This document shows positions 18,715-28,414 of a stretch of DNA of 64,000 bases, one piece after another. Where the stretch lies: the NCBI GenBank assembly GCA_002172675.1, contig NETF01000020.1, forward strand, positions 1 through 64,000, written 5' to 3'. The DNA comes from an unicellular cyanobacterium SU3. GTDB taxonomy: Bacteria; Cyanobacteriota; Cyanobacteriia; Cyanobacteriales; Microcystaceae. The number at the start of each line of letters is the position of its first letter. Position 1 is the first letter of the stretch. Under the pieces are notes generated by a model. That model worked only from the letters and a program-made list of their open reading frames with translations, made no database searches and was not told the DNA's origin. A program made the position numbers and the translations under genes.

Positions 18715-19691
18715 AAATTAAGGATATTGGAGAACAAGGACTGCTCAAAAGGTTAAAGTCTTTTTGCCCCCATGATATAATTGGAGATGATGCAGCCGTC
18801 TTATCCATTGATCCTCAACAACAGTTAGTGGTAACTACTGACGTTTTAGTGGACAGGATACACTTTAGTCAGCAGACAACTCCCCCTGACTCTGTGGGTT
18901 GGCGTGCGATCGCTGCTAATTTATCCGATCTTGCAGCGATGGGAGCGAGTCCTGTGGGAATTACTGTTGGCTTAAGTTTGCCTGGAAATCTTTCTGTGGA
19001 TTGGGTAGGACGATTGTACCAAGGCATGAGCCATCTGTTAGCAGAGTATAACACACCTATTATCGGGGGAGATATTTGTCGCTCAGAAGTGATAACGGTG
19101 AGTATTACTGCTTTGGGTCAAGTTTATCCCAATCACACTATTAAACGTTCTACTGCTCAACCTGGAGATGTTATTCTTACCACGGGATATCACGGTATGT
19201 CACGGGGAGGGTTAGAATTGTTACTTAACCCTAGTTTAGCCAAGAATCTAGGTAACAAAATCCAGGATAGACTGATTAAGGCTCATCAATACCCTAAACC
19301 CCGTTTAGACTTGCTTCCGCATCTTTGGGAGATTATGAAGACTCATACTATTACAGGGATGGATAGTAGTGATGGGTTAGGGGATGCGGTTGTGCAGATT
19401 TGTACCATGAGTGGGGTCGGCGCACAGATACAGTTATCCAATTTACAATGCGTATCTATGATATCACAGTGGTTTAGTTCAGAGCAAGCCTTAAATTGGG
19501 TGTTATATGGGGGAGAAGATTTTGAATTAGTCTTATGTTTAGCCGAAGAAAAGGCTAAGAAACTGGTTGAAATAATAGGACAAGAAGCCAAAATTATAGG
19601 TAAAATTGTCGAAGAAAAATCAGTCAAATTAATAGATGGAGATCAAGAACAAGCCTTAAGTTTAACAGCAAGTTTTCAGCACTTTTCTTAA
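18711..19691 (+). CDS. thiL: Thiamine-monophosphate kinase
   Basis: ThiL phosphorylates thiamine monophosphate to thiamine diphosphate, the last step of coenzyme synthesis. The 326-residue protein has the family order: HDIIGDDAAVLSIDPQQQLV with the metal-binding aspartates, TTDVLVDRIHFS, NLSDLAAMGASPVGITVGLS, IIGGDICRS, and MDSSDGLGDAVVQICTMSG in the C-terminal half. No other thiamine gene lies beside it and I see no TPP riboswitch upstream. It is joined to the OppC-like gene by a four-base overlap, so expression may depend on that transcript. Confidence 0.96.
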   Translation: MKIKDIGEQGLLKRLKSFCPHDIIGDDAAVLSIDPQQQLVVTTDVLVDRIHFSQQTTPPDSVGWRAIAANLSDLAAMGASPVGITVGLSLPGNLSVDWVGRLYQGMSHLLAEYNTPIIGGDICRSEVITVSITALGQVYPNHTIKRSTAQPGDVILTTGYHGMSRGGLELLLNPSLAKNLGNKIQDRLIKAHQYPKPRLDLLPHLWEIMKTHTITGMDSSDGLGDAVVQICTMSGVGAQIQLSNLQCVSMISQWFSSEQALNWVLYGGEDFELVLCLAEEKAKKLVEIIGQEAKIIGKIVEEKSVKLIDGDQEQALSLTASFQHFS

Positions 19692-19732
19692 GAGTTGTCA
19701 TCTCTGAGAAATATAAACTATCAGGTAAAAGA

Positions 19733-21271
19733 ATGAATTTATTACTTTCAATTCCTCCCACATCGGTCATTTTATTACGAACAGGAGAACATATAACCTT
19801 AGTATTAATTGCCATGATAGTAGCCACTGGAATAGGTATTCCTTTAGGCATTATCATGAGTCGCTACCCGAAATTAGCTAATCCTATTTTATTAGCAACT
19901 AATGCAGTACAAACCATTCCCAGTTTAGCCTTGTTTGGCTTTTTAATTACAGTTCCTTTTTTAGGAGGGATTGGAAAAAGACCTGCAATTATTGCTTTAA
20001 TTTTATATGCTTTACTACCGATTATCAAAAATACTTATATTGGGATTACTCAAATTAAAAAGGGAGTCAAAGAAGCTGGAAAATCCCTAGGATTAGACCC
20101 TTTAAAAATTTTATTTTTAATTGAATTACCTTTAGCTTTAAAAGTCATTTTAGGAGGAGTAAGAATTGCTGCTGTTATTTGTGTTGGAATTGCGACGATT
20201 GCAGCAGCGATAGGAGGAGGAGGATTAGGCGTATTTATTTTTAGAGGGCTGTCTACGGTTGATAATACTATGATTTTGGCCGGTGCTATTCCTTCAGCTA
20301 TTATTGCTTTATTAGTAGACTGGGGACTCGGTTGGTTAGAGAAAAACTTGACGCAAACGGATACACAAAAGAAAAAAAATAAACAAAAATTCTTAGTGAT
20401 TTTCCTGTTACTTGTTTCATTAGGATTTATTGCATTTAGTTTGATTAATCAATCACAAGGTCAAATTATTATCGGCTCAAAAAACTTTACAGAGCAAATA
20501 ATTTTAGGGGAAATGGTAGCACAGCAAATTGAAAATAATAGTGATTTAAAAGTGGATCGTCGTTTTAATTTAGGGGGAACGTTTATCTGTCATGAAGCAG
20601 TTAAAGCACAAGAAATAGATGGTTATGTTGAATATACAGGAACCGCTTTTACTGCTATTTTAGAACGGAAACCTATCAGTGATCCTAATCTTGTCTATCA
20701 AGAAGTTAAAGACGTTTATAATCAAGACTATCAATTAGAAGTAATGCCATCTCTCGGATTTGAAAATACCTATGCTATTTTAATTAGAGAAGAAGATGCT
20801 AAAAAATATAACATCGAAACTATTTCAGATGTTGCTAAATATACCCCTGAATGGACAGCAGGATTTAGTTATGAATTTTTAGCTAGAGAAGACGGTTATC
20901 CTGGACTTTCTAAGACCTATAATTTACAATTTGCTCAGCAACCAAAGACTATGGAATTAGGATTAATGTATCGTGCTTTGGCAGAGAATAACGTCGATTT
21001 AGTAGCAGGAAATTCCACCGATGGATTGATTAGTGTTCTTAATTTAGAGATGTTAGAAGATAATAAAAATTATTTTCCTCCTTACGAAGCAGTTCCTGTT
21101 TTTAATCAAGAAACATTAGAAGAGCATCCCAATTTAAGCGATATTATACAACAATTATCAGGAGAAATTTCTTCAGAGGAGATGCGACAACTTAACTATC
21201 TCGTTGATCACGAAAGACAGTCAGTTAATAAAGTCGTTGAAGATTTTTTAAGAGAGAAAAATTTAACTTAA
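19733..21271 (+). CDS. Osmoprotectant ABC permease fused to binding protein
   Basis: A 512-residue fusion of a betaine/choline-type permease and a substrate-binding protein. Residues 1-235 form the membrane part, with ATGIGIPLGIIMSRYP, NAVQTIPSLALFGFL and the ATPase-coupling GVKEAGKSLGLDPLKILF. After a short linker the binding domain opens IIIGSKNFTEQIILGEMVAQ, the OpuCC/ProX-type motif. Such fusions exist in other bacteria and deliver glycine betaine, choline or similar solutes. No ATPase gene lies in the window. The gene follows thiL by 41 bases. Confidence 0.9.
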   Translation: MNLLLSIPPTSVILLRTGEHITLVLIAMIVATGIGIPLGIIMSRYPKLANPILLATNAVQTIPSLALFGFLITVPFLGGIGKRPAIIALILYALLPIIKNTYIGITQIKKGVKEAGKSLGLDPLKILFLIELPLALKVILGGVRIAAVICVGIATIAAAIGGGGLGVFIFRGLSTVDNTMILAGAIPSAIIALLVDWGLGWLEKNLTQTDTQKKKNKQKFLVIFLLLVSLGFIAFSLINQSQGQIIIGSKNFTEQIILGEMVAQQIENNSDLKVDRRFNLGGTFICHEAVKAQEIDGYVEYTGTAFTAILERKPISDPNLVYQEVKDVYNQDYQLEVMPSLGFENTYAILIREEDAKKYNIETISDVAKYTPEWTAGFSYEFLAREDGYPGLSKTYNLQFAQQPKTMELGLMYRALAENNVDLVAGNSTDGLISVLNLEMLEDNKNYFPPYEAVPVFNQETLEEHPNLSDIIQQLSGEISSEEMRQLNYLVDHERQSVNKVVEDFLREKNLT

Positions 21272-21378
21272 TGAGGTGATTTACCCAATTAATCCTTAAT
21301 TTTCAGGAAATCTCTAAAATTTGTTATAATGATAAAGATACAAATAATTTAATAAATTAATAAAATTGTGAGTAAAAA

Positions 21379-22643
21379 ATGATTAATAAATATGGACTAA
21401 AAACAATAATTAAAAGAGCAATACTCCTATCCATTTCTCTAGTTTCGTTGGAATCATTTAATGCTGCGATCGCCAATGAAACTCCATCAAATTCAACGGA
21501 AAATCAACAAGAGAATCAAAAGAAAAATCCCTTAGTGGGAACGGAATGGCAATTAGTTGATTGGACTGAAAAGCAAAGCTTAACCAAAGAAAACTCTACT
21601 ATTACCTTTCAAAAAGATGCACTCTCAGGAAGCGGAAGTTGTAACCGTTATACAGCAGGATATGCAGTTCAAGAAAATTCTATGAAAGTGGGTTTAATTG
21701 CTGCAACCCGTAAAGCTTGTCCTGAAGACATAATGACTCAAGAAATGTTATTTTTAGGCGCTTTAGAAGGGGCAAAAATTTATAGTATTAATGCAAAAGG
21801 ACAATTACAAATTGCTTATATTAAACAGAAAGGAATTGGTATTTTAACATTCAAACCGACCAATAACGAAAATAGTAAAACTGTAGAAAAAACAGTTTAT
21901 ATTAGTCCCGAAACTATAGATTGTATTGGAGTTGTACCTCAACAATGTTTAAAAATAAAAGAAAATGTAGAAGATGAGTGGACATTATTCTATGGTTCCA
22001 TTGAAGGATTCGACTACGAACCTGGATATTTTTATGAGTTAAAAATTGCTCAAAAAAAAAATTAAATCCCCCTGCTGATAGTAGTAGTATTCAGTGGTCA
22101 CTCGTTGAAATTATTGATAAAAAAACAGTTGAGGAAAGAAAAAAAATATGGTTAGATAATAAAATAAGTAATTGGAATGCTGTCGGGAAAATGGTTCCCA
22201 ATGCACCAAAAATAGACGCTGAACTTCCCAATATTGATAGGTGTAAAGACCAATTAAGAGAAGCACAAAGCACCGAAGAAAAAGATATTATTAAAGCAGG
22301 TTGGGAGTTATTTGGACCTAGACAAACCTACGATGAAACAACAGTCATAACTGCTATGAGTGGAGTAGATGGGATGTGTCGTCCTTTAGGTTATCAAGGG
22401 TTTGTCTTTGTGGGAGAACAATTTGCCGGAACTTTATCCCCTCAACCGATAAACTCTCGTACAGATGGTGATATAGCAAGGATTGTAGTAACTAATTCTT
22501 CTCGTTTATTAGTAGAATATAAACGCTATGATAACGATGATCCCCTCTGTTGTCCTTCTGATATGAATCGGGTATTGTTTAACATTGAAGCCAAAAATGC
22601 TAAACCCCTGTTAATTCCTGTTGAAGTTATCTCAGAAGAATAG
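21379..22643 (+). pseudogene. Secreted META/DUF4377 and LppP-like protein, split by a frameshift at A10
   Basis: Two frames read as one protein. The first (21379-22065) has a signal peptide of about 31 residues, a META domain (PLVGTEWQLVDWTEKQ to FKPTNN) and a DUF4377 segment (VYISPETIDCIGVVPQQC). It stops three codons after a run of ten A at 22052-22061. A change of one base there (11 or 8 A) joins it to a frame open to 22643, which at once gives NPPADSSSIQWSLVEII, the expected DUF4377 end, and then an LppP/LprE-like domain with LCCPSDMNRVLFN. An ATG-initiated part starts at 22191. Either this is a pseudogene, or a slippage site, or a sequencing error in the homopolymer. Confidence 0.75.
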
Positions 22644-22768
22644 AAAATTGTTTATTAAATAAGCATTAAAAATACATAGAAATTTCTAGTTAGTGTTTTA
22701 GATTTATTAGAAGGGTGAGTTTTGTCGTCAAACATTCAGTAATGATAAATTAAGGGGAATTACGAGTT

Positions 22769-23294
22769 ATGAATATAACCATTAAAATATATTTAACTCG
22801 AACCTTAAATATCCTTGGTATAATTAAACTATTATTTTCTTTAGTTTCTTGTTCAAAACCAATACCAATAGAATGTTATGCTGATAAAAATCATCCTAAG
22901 TGTATTGAATCTAACCAAAATTCTTCTTTAGAACCACAAACAAATAATTCAATAACAAATTCTAATAATTCTCGATCTTCTCTATCTAAGTAATACTCCT
23001 ATTCAAAATAATGTTACTTCTCCTTTACAACAGCAAATTATTGGTAAATGGGAATGTAATAGTTTTGAGAAGGAAGATAATTATAGTTTTAATTTTAACT
23101 TTACTTTCTACAATAATGGAGACGTTGTAACTTCTGGTAATTCAGGAAAGTATGAAATTATGGAGGACAATAATTTGAGGATTGAATAGAACTCTGAAAC
23201 TAATCAGTTTGCTCGATACGATGTGATTATTTCAAGTAATAGTTTAGAATTAGATCACCCAGCCGTAAAATATAATTGCACAAAAATAAGATAA
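22769..23294 (+). pseudogene. Small lipoprotein gene, frameshifted and nonsense-mutated
   Basis: The frame from 22769 codes a hydrophobic leader with lipobox LVSC, then a polar, Asn/Ser-rich stretch ending at 22993. The +1 frame takes over near 22983 and reads NTPIQNNVTSPLQQQIIGKW and a beta-rich domain (KWECNSFEKEDNYSFNF, GKYEIMEDNNLRIE), broken by TAG at 23187, then continuing to a stop at 23294 after YNCTKIR. One frameshift and one nonsense codon thus interrupt a lipoprotein of about 170 residues. I do not recognise the domain. GGGGAATT precedes the ATG. Like its neighbour at 21379 it is decaying. Confidence 0.7.
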
Positions 23295-23404
23295 GTTTAC
23301 TATCTTCAATAAAAATATTGTTTAGTTTATTATTTATTTTTACAGTAAATAGGTTGGTTTTCGTCTCTCAACCTAAAAAAACGCAGTTTGATATAGGTTA
23401 TTTT

Positions 23405-23466
23405 GGTGGGTTACGACAGATTTTTAGATCCTTATGGTAACTGACTTTATTTCCGTCTAACCCACC
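23405..23466. repeat. MITE-like inverted repeat (GGTGGGTTA family)
   Basis: A 62-base segment begins GGTGGGTTACGACAG and ends CGTCTAACCCACC; the outer nine bases are perfectly complementary and the inner parts partly so. GGTGGGTTA...TAACCCACC elements are frequent short repeats in cyanobacterial intergenic DNA. It lies in the otherwise empty 263-base gap between the lipoprotein remnant and the HicB gene. Confidence 0.6.
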
Positions 23467-23557
23467 CTACTACTAAATTCTTTTTAAATTTAAGTTATGC
23501 CTCAGAAAAGCTGTATTAACATTGAGGTAAGAAAAATAATTTGAATGAGGATGACTG

Positions 23558-23767
23558 ATGCGTTACGCAGTAATTATTGAAAAGGGAAGATTTCATTACG
23601 GCGCTTATGTTCCTGATATACCCGAATGTTCTGCCGTCGGAAAAACAGTTGAAGAGGTAAAAAAATCGATTTATGCTTCTATTTCTAATCATCTTAGTAG
23701 CTTACAAGCAGAAGGCAATGAATTTCCTAATGCTAAAACCCTATGTGAATATGTAGAAGTGAGTTAA
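23558..23767 (+). CDS. HicB-family antitoxin-like protein, orphan
   Basis: A 69-residue protein with the partial RNase H fold of HicB/UPF0150: MRYAVIIEKGRFHYGAYVPD, IPECSAVGKTVEEVKKSIYA and a helix ending in NHLSSLQAEG. It lacks the C-terminal DNA-binding part of some HicB proteins. HicB antitoxins are usually next to HicA, a double-stranded-RNA-binding-fold toxin of about 60 residues; none is visible on either side. A short ribosome site, GAGGATGA, precedes the ATG. Its current role is unknown. Confidence 0.85.
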   Translation: MRYAVIIEKGRFHYGAYVPDIPECSAVGKTVEEVKKSIYASISNHLSSLQAEGNEFPNAKTLCEYVEVS

Positions 23768-23839
23768 ATAAATTAAGGGGCGATCTCTATTATTTAATTA
23801 TTGTTCGATTGCTCCTTATACTTACAATATAACCTAAGC

Positions 23840-24862
23840 TTATAATCCTATCATTTCTCTATTTCCCTCTATAACTTCTCCAATTTCGTAAGCATCAATT
23901 TCTTGACTTTTTAGCCATTTTATGATATGCTCTACTTTAATTTTAGGGACAATAATAACAAAACCAATCCCCATATTAAACGTATCGAACATAGCCGACA
24001 TTTCTACATTTCCCATGTTAGTAATCCATTGAAAAATGGGTAAAATCGGCCAACTTTCGGGATTAATTTTTATAGCTTGATTTTCTCCTAAACAACGGGG
24101 TAAATTTTCAGGTAAACCGCCTCCTGTAATGTGCGCCATTCCCTTAATTTCCATCCCTGATTTTAACGCTTCAAGAATGGGTTTAACATAAATTTGGGTG
24201 GGAGTAAGTAGAACGTCTCCTAATGTTTTATCTCCTAAACTATCAAAGCGATCGCTCCAACTAAAGCCATTAACTTCGACAATTTTACGCACTAAACTAA
24301 AGCCATTACTATGTACCCCACTACTACTTAATCCGATGGCCACATCACCGATATTAATTTGCGATCCATCGAGGAGTTTTGTTTTTTCTACCACTCCCAA
24401 ACAAAACCCCGCCACATCGTATTCACCCACCCCATAAAACCCTGGCATTTCTGCGGTTTCGCCTCCTAATAAAGCACAACCACTGAGATGACATCCTTCT
24501 ACTATTCCTGTTACCACATCGCTTAATTGTTGAGGGTTTAACTTTCCTGTGGCTAAATAATCTAAAAAGAATAAGGGTTTGGCCCCAGAGGTTAAAATAT
24601 CATTGACACACATGGCCACTAAATCAATACCAATGGTGTAATGACGATTTAAAGCGTGAGCAATTTTTAACTTTGTCCCCACCCCATCGGTTCCCGATAC
24701 CAAGACAGGATTTTCATAACCTTTAGGTAATTCAAAGTAACCGCCAAAACCCCCTAATCCCCCTAGAACGTGAGGATTATAGGTACTTTCTACAGAACGA
24801 CGAATTTTATCGACAAATGAACGACCCGCTTCAATATTAACCCCTGCGTCTTGATAGTCCAT
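23840..24862 (-). CDS. purM: Phosphoribosylformylglycinamidine cyclo-ligase
   Basis: PurM (AIR synthetase) closes the imidazole ring in purine synthesis, using ATP. Landmarks are [20 protein letters not shown] at the start, [17 protein letters not shown]-like signature [50 protein letters not shown] and [12 protein letters not shown]. The frame is open to 24925, but the family starts at MDYxxAG, so the ATG at 24862 is used, giving 340 residues. The gene is isolated, convergent with the HicB gene and divergent from the GT2 gene. Confidence 0.96.
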   Translation of the reverse strand: MDYQDAGVNIEAGRSFVDKIRRSVESTYNPHVLGGLGGFGGYFELPKGYENPVLVSGTDGVGTKLKIAHALNRHYTIGIDLVAMCVNDILTSGAKPLFFLDYLATGKLNPQQLSDVVTGIVEGCHLSGCALLGGETAEMPGFYGVGEYDVAGFCLGVVEKTKLLDGSQINIGDVAIGLSSSGVHSNGFSLVRKIVEVNGFSWSDRFDSLGDKTLGDVLLTPTQIYVKPILEALKSGMEIKGMAHITGGGLPENLPRCLGENQAIKINPESWPILPIFQWITNMGNVEMSAMFDTFNMGIGFVIIVPKIKVEHIIKWLKSQEIDAYEIGEVIEGNREMIGL

Positions 24863-25032
24863 ACAAAACTTAAGAAACTTGGATAAGTTGCACTCAGTCA
24901 TTTTAACTGATATCGTCTCAAGCATCTGAGGAAAATGTTACACAGATACTTAAAAAACAACCTTAAAGTAAAGGTGTCATAATTAAATAATTTATTAAAT
25001 CCGTACCCTGTCTTCAAACTCCTGATAACCTT

Positions 25033-26022
25033 ATGTCTTTTAATCTTAATCAAGTGGAAATATCAATTATTGTGCCTTGTTATAACGAAGAAGAAGGCCT
25101 CGATCTGCTCTTTAAAAGACTATTTACAGTATTAAACAACCTAAATCTATCTTATGAGATTGTTTGTGTCGATGATGGAAGTAGAGATAAGACCCTAGAA
25201 CGTTTAATTGACTATCATCGTCGTTATCAGGCCATAAAAGTCATTAGTCTTTCTCGTAATTTTGGTAAGGATATTGCCTTAACTGCAGGGCTAGAAAATG
25301 CTCAAGGACAGGCGATTATTCCCATTGATGCTGATTTACAAGATCCCCCAGAATTAATTGAACAGTTGATTGAGAAATGGCGACAAGGGTACGATGTCGT
25401 TTATGGAAAACGTCGCTCACGACAAGGGGAAAGTTGGGTTAAAAAGACAACAGCTAACGCTTTTTATCGGATTATTAGTCGTATCAGTAGTGTTCCTATT
25501 CCCCGTGACACAGGAGATTTCCGCTTATTGGATAGACGGGTAGTAGACGCAATTAAAACGATGCCGGAACGAACTCGTTTTATGAAAGGTCTGTTTGCTT
25601 GGGTGGGATTTAAACAGACTTACATAGTCTATGATCGCCCCAATCGACTCCAAGGAACTACCAAATGGAATTACTGGAAGTTATGGAATTTTGCCTTAGA
25701 TGGAATTACTTCGTTTAGTTTAGTGCCTTTAAAAGTTTGGAGTTATTTAGGGTTATTTTTATCCTTATTAGCCTTTACCTATGGTAGTTTTCTGATTATT
25801 AGAACGATTATTTTAGGCATTGATGTGCCAGGATATGCGTCTTTAATGGTGACTATACTGTTTATTGGGGGAGTACAGTTAATTACCTTAGGAATCCTCG
25901 GAGAATATTTAGGCCGCATTTATGAAGAAACCAAACAACGTCCCCTTTATTTAGTTCGAGAACGTTATGGGTTTCATGATGATCTCCATTCTAGAGAGTT
26001 AGAAAGGTCAAAATTAAGCTGA
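25033..26022 (+). CDS. GT2 polyprenyl-phosphate glycosyltransferase, GtrB/DPM1-like
   Basis: A 329-residue family 2 glycosyltransferase that probably transfers a sugar to polyprenyl phosphate at the inner membrane. It shows SIIVPCYNEEEGLDLLFKRL, VDDGSRDKT for nucleotide binding, the metal motif DADLQDPPELI and, further on, PRDTGDFRLLDRRVVDAIK. Two C-terminal membrane helices (about 235-265 and 270-295) match GtrB-like enzymes. The flippase or acceptor transferase usually paired with it is not adjacent. The ATG at 25033 lacks a strong ribosome site. Confidence 0.92.
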   Translation: MSFNLNQVEISIIVPCYNEEEGLDLLFKRLFTVLNNLNLSYEIVCVDDGSRDKTLERLIDYHRRYQAIKVISLSRNFGKDIALTAGLENAQGQAIIPIDADLQDPPELIEQLIEKWRQGYDVVYGKRRSRQGESWVKKTTANAFYRIISRISSVPIPRDTGDFRLLDRRVVDAIKTMPERTRFMKGLFAWVGFKQTYIVYDRPNRLQGTTKWNYWKLWNFALDGITSFSLVPLKVWSYLGLFLSLLAFTYGSFLIIRTIILGIDVPGYASLMVTILFIGGVQLITLGILGEYLGRIYEETKQRPLYLVRERYGFHDDLHSRELERSKLS

Positions 26023-26152
26023 TCCGAGTTTCGGGTTCGGAAGAAAGGAGATCGCAGTTAAATCATTTTCGATCTACTTTGAGATCGTCTCTCTTATCCT
26101 ACAAAAATACAGATATCTGTCTTTAAAAAATTTCTCAAACGTTGAGAATATT

Positions 26153-26251
26153 ATGCAAAAAAATTTTAAACTTATTTTTTGGGTCTTTTATGGTTATTGG
26201 AAAGTAATGGGACAATTAATTGAATATTTTTGTGTCAAATTGAGTCATTAA
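26153..26251 (+). CDS. Possible 32-residue ORF
   Basis: A short frame that encodes MQKNFKLIFWVFYGYWKVMG and ends in VKLSH. It is strongly hydrophobic and aromatic, as a small membrane peptide might be, but the ribosome site is weak and no homologue comes to mind. It lies in the 249-base gap before the propeller gene. The rest of that gap holds only scattered direct and inverted GAGATCG words. Treat as unproven. Confidence 0.25.
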   Translation: MQKNFKLIFWVFYGYWKVMGQLIEYFCVKLSH

Positions 26252-26271
26252 CTGCGTATTTTTAAAAAGCT

Positions 26272-27477
26272 ATGTTTCGAGCAAATTTTCAAAGGACTGG
26301 CGTTTATCAGACAATTGGTGTCCATCAACTTGGGGGATTAAAGTGGAAGTTTCAACAACCTCCTGAGATAGCTAGTCGGATGCCAGGCTTCCATTGGCGT
26401 TTAACGGCTGGAGATGGAATAGTTTGTGCAAAAAGTCCTGGAGATGGAGAAAATCTATATGGATTGGACTCTCAAACAGGACAGCTATTGTGGAGGTATC
26501 AAATTGGTAAAGGCAAAAAATTCTTCCCACTAGGAATTGATAATGGAGTCGTCTACTTTGGTTATCGTCGACTTGACAGTGTTACAAGGGATGAGTATCT
26601 GATCGCAGTCAACGTGCAAACGGGACAACAGAAATGGCAATTTAAACTGCCTTTTCAAACAACGACTTTCTCGTTTGAGTCTCTTGTTTCTTTGTCTTCC
26701 CCTGCTGTTGCTGATGGCGTTGTCTATATCGGAGGTAGCGACGGTAATCTTTATGTTGTAGATGCTTCTTCTGGAGAGTTTCTCTGGCATTTCAAAACCA
26801 CCAAGAATATGGCACTTACTTCACCAGCAATTGACGAGGGAATTCTTTGTGTCTATAGCAGTGATGGTTATCTCTATGCGGTGGATGTGACTACAAGACA
26901 ACAACGATGGAAGTTTGAAATTGGTGCATTATCTTCTTCTCTTTTTTCCGCTTCAGTGCCTGTAATGGCTAATGAAAAGGTTTATATTACTAGCGGTGAC
27001 AATACCCTTTATTCCTTAGATATTCAGACTGGAGAGACATTATGGACATTCAAAGCAGCCAATCATCTCCTTTATCAACCAGCAGTAGCAGAACACATTC
27101 TTTGTGTTGGTAGCAGTGAGGGTCTTTTTTATGCTTTAGACTTAGAGACGAACCAACCAATATGGACTTTCAAAACAGGAGACTTCAGGTACTGGTCTAG
27201 TCCCGTTATTGCTGATGGCATAGTTTACCTGGGTAGTGAAGGATTTTTGCAAGCACTGAATTTAGAAACTGGAGAACAACTGTGGCAATTTCAGCCTCCC
27301 TTACCCGATCAGTGGGTGTTAGATCCCCCAATGTTTTTCTATGGACTATTTAATCAATTCCTAAAAGTCTTTACAGGAAATACCTTTAATCTCGAAAAAT
27401 TTTCGTCTCCAGTTATTGCTGATGGCGTAGTTTATGTTGGTTGTAGCAATGGGTATCTTTATGCTTTGCATAAATAG
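26272..27477 (+). CDS. PQQ-type beta-propeller repeat protein
   Basis: A 401-residue protein built from about seven to eight tandem blades of the PQQ/BamB type. Blade motifs recur as GxVYxGxxDGxLYAVDxxTGxxxWxF: GVVYIGGSDGNLYVVDASSG, GILCVYSSDGYLYAVDVTT, KVYITSGDNTLYSLDIQTGE and GVVYVGCSNGYLYALHK. There is no signal peptide or dehydrogenase domain, so the likely role is binding or scaffolding. In bacteria such propellers occur as BamB-like outer-membrane assembly factors or regulatory sensors; the function here cannot be told. Confidence 0.85.
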   Translation: MFRANFQRTGVYQTIGVHQLGGLKWKFQQPPEIASRMPGFHWRLTAGDGIVCAKSPGDGENLYGLDSQTGQLLWRYQIGKGKKFFPLGIDNGVVYFGYRRLDSVTRDEYLIAVNVQTGQQKWQFKLPFQTTTFSFESLVSLSSPAVADGVVYIGGSDGNLYVVDASSGEFLWHFKTTKNMALTSPAIDEGILCVYSSDGYLYAVDVTTRQQRWKFEIGALSSSLFSASVPVMANEKVYITSGDNTLYSLDIQTGETLWTFKAANHLLYQPAVAEHILCVGSSEGLFYALDLETNQPIWTFKTGDFRYWSSPVIADGIVYLGSEGFLQALNLETGEQLWQFQPPLPDQWVLDPPMFFYGLFNQFLKVFTGNTFNLEKFSSPVIADGVVYVGCSNGYLYALHK

Positions 27478-27571
27478 CAATTTCTCATATTTTACGATTA
27501 CGATAGGTGTTTCAGACAACAATTTTATTAGCCTTTGAGCTTATGCTGAATTCACATTAAGCAAAAAAAAA

Positions 27572-28318
27572 TTAATCAGCTTGCAAAAATTTTAAATAAC
27601 TTTCGCTCAACTCCTTAACCGCCAATTCATACAATTGTTGACCATGTTCAGGGGTTGCTAAAGCAGGATTCGACCCCATTCTACCATCAGGATAATGGGC
27701 GCGAAAATCTTTGGCTCCATAAATGGGATAACCTGAAGCAACATCAGGGGATAAGTCCGCTTTTTTAATGGAGTCAGGATAAACAAATTGAGTCACTGCT
27801 ACTTCTGAGGGGGTAGCATGAGATCCTTCTTGATCGCCATAAAGTTCTTTAGCTTTTTGATAAACGGAACGACACATAAACCAATTACCCACTTTAGCGC
27901 GAACTTGCTCAGCTTGGGGAATATTGAGACTCGATAAATGATAATAACTTTCAGAAAAAGCCGCCTTTAAAGGAGAAATATTGCCCCCATGACCATTAAT
28001 AAAAAAGTAGCGAGTAAATCCGGCTTGAGTTAAATAGGTAAGATAATCAAGAATGACTTGAATGAGGGTACTGGGCCGTAAACTCATGCTGCCAGGAAAA
28101 GCGGTATGGTGTAAAGCCATTCCGACGTTGATCGTCGGGCCGACAATGGTTTGAGTTTGTTCTCCGACTCCTTTGGCGATCGCTTCTGCACAAATGGCAT
28201 CCGTTCCAATCAGTCCGGTGGGGCCGTGTTGTTCAGTAGAACCAATGGGAATAATGATTCCTGTATTCGTTTGTAAATAGTCTTCGACTTCGGGCCAGGT
28301 CATTAAATGTAGCAACAT
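27572..28318 (-). CDS. Creatininase-family amidohydrolase
   Basis: A 248-residue protein of the creatininase superfamily. It contains the metal-binding motifs IPIGSTEQHGPTGLIGTDA and RYFFINGHGGNISPL with the expected histidines and acidic residues, and the mid-protein HHTAFPGSMSLRPSTLI. Members hydrolyse creatinine or open rings in pathways such as mycofactocin or riboflavin/F420 synthesis. The cyanobacterial substrate is unknown, so no symbol is given. It is divergent from the response-regulator gene across a 96-base gap. Confidence 0.88.
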   Translation of the reverse strand: MLLHLMTWPEVEDYLQTNTGIIIPIGSTEQHGPTGLIGTDAICAEAIAKGVGEQTQTIVGPTINVGMALHHTAFPGSMSLRPSTLIQVILDYLTYLTQAGFTRYFFINGHGGNISPLKAAFSESYYHLSSLNIPQAEQVRAKVGNWFMCRSVYQKAKELYGDQEGSHATPSEVAVTQFVYPDSIKKADLSPDVASGYPIYGAKDFRAHYPDGRMGSNPALATPEHGQQLYELAVKELSESYLKFLQAD

Positions 28319-28414
28319 AGAGATTCAATGGTATAACAAGGATGAGGATATTTTCAATCCTAGCGGTTTCGTTGTGTTGTCTATATTGGCATAGAATCAA
28401 AAATCAGATTAATT

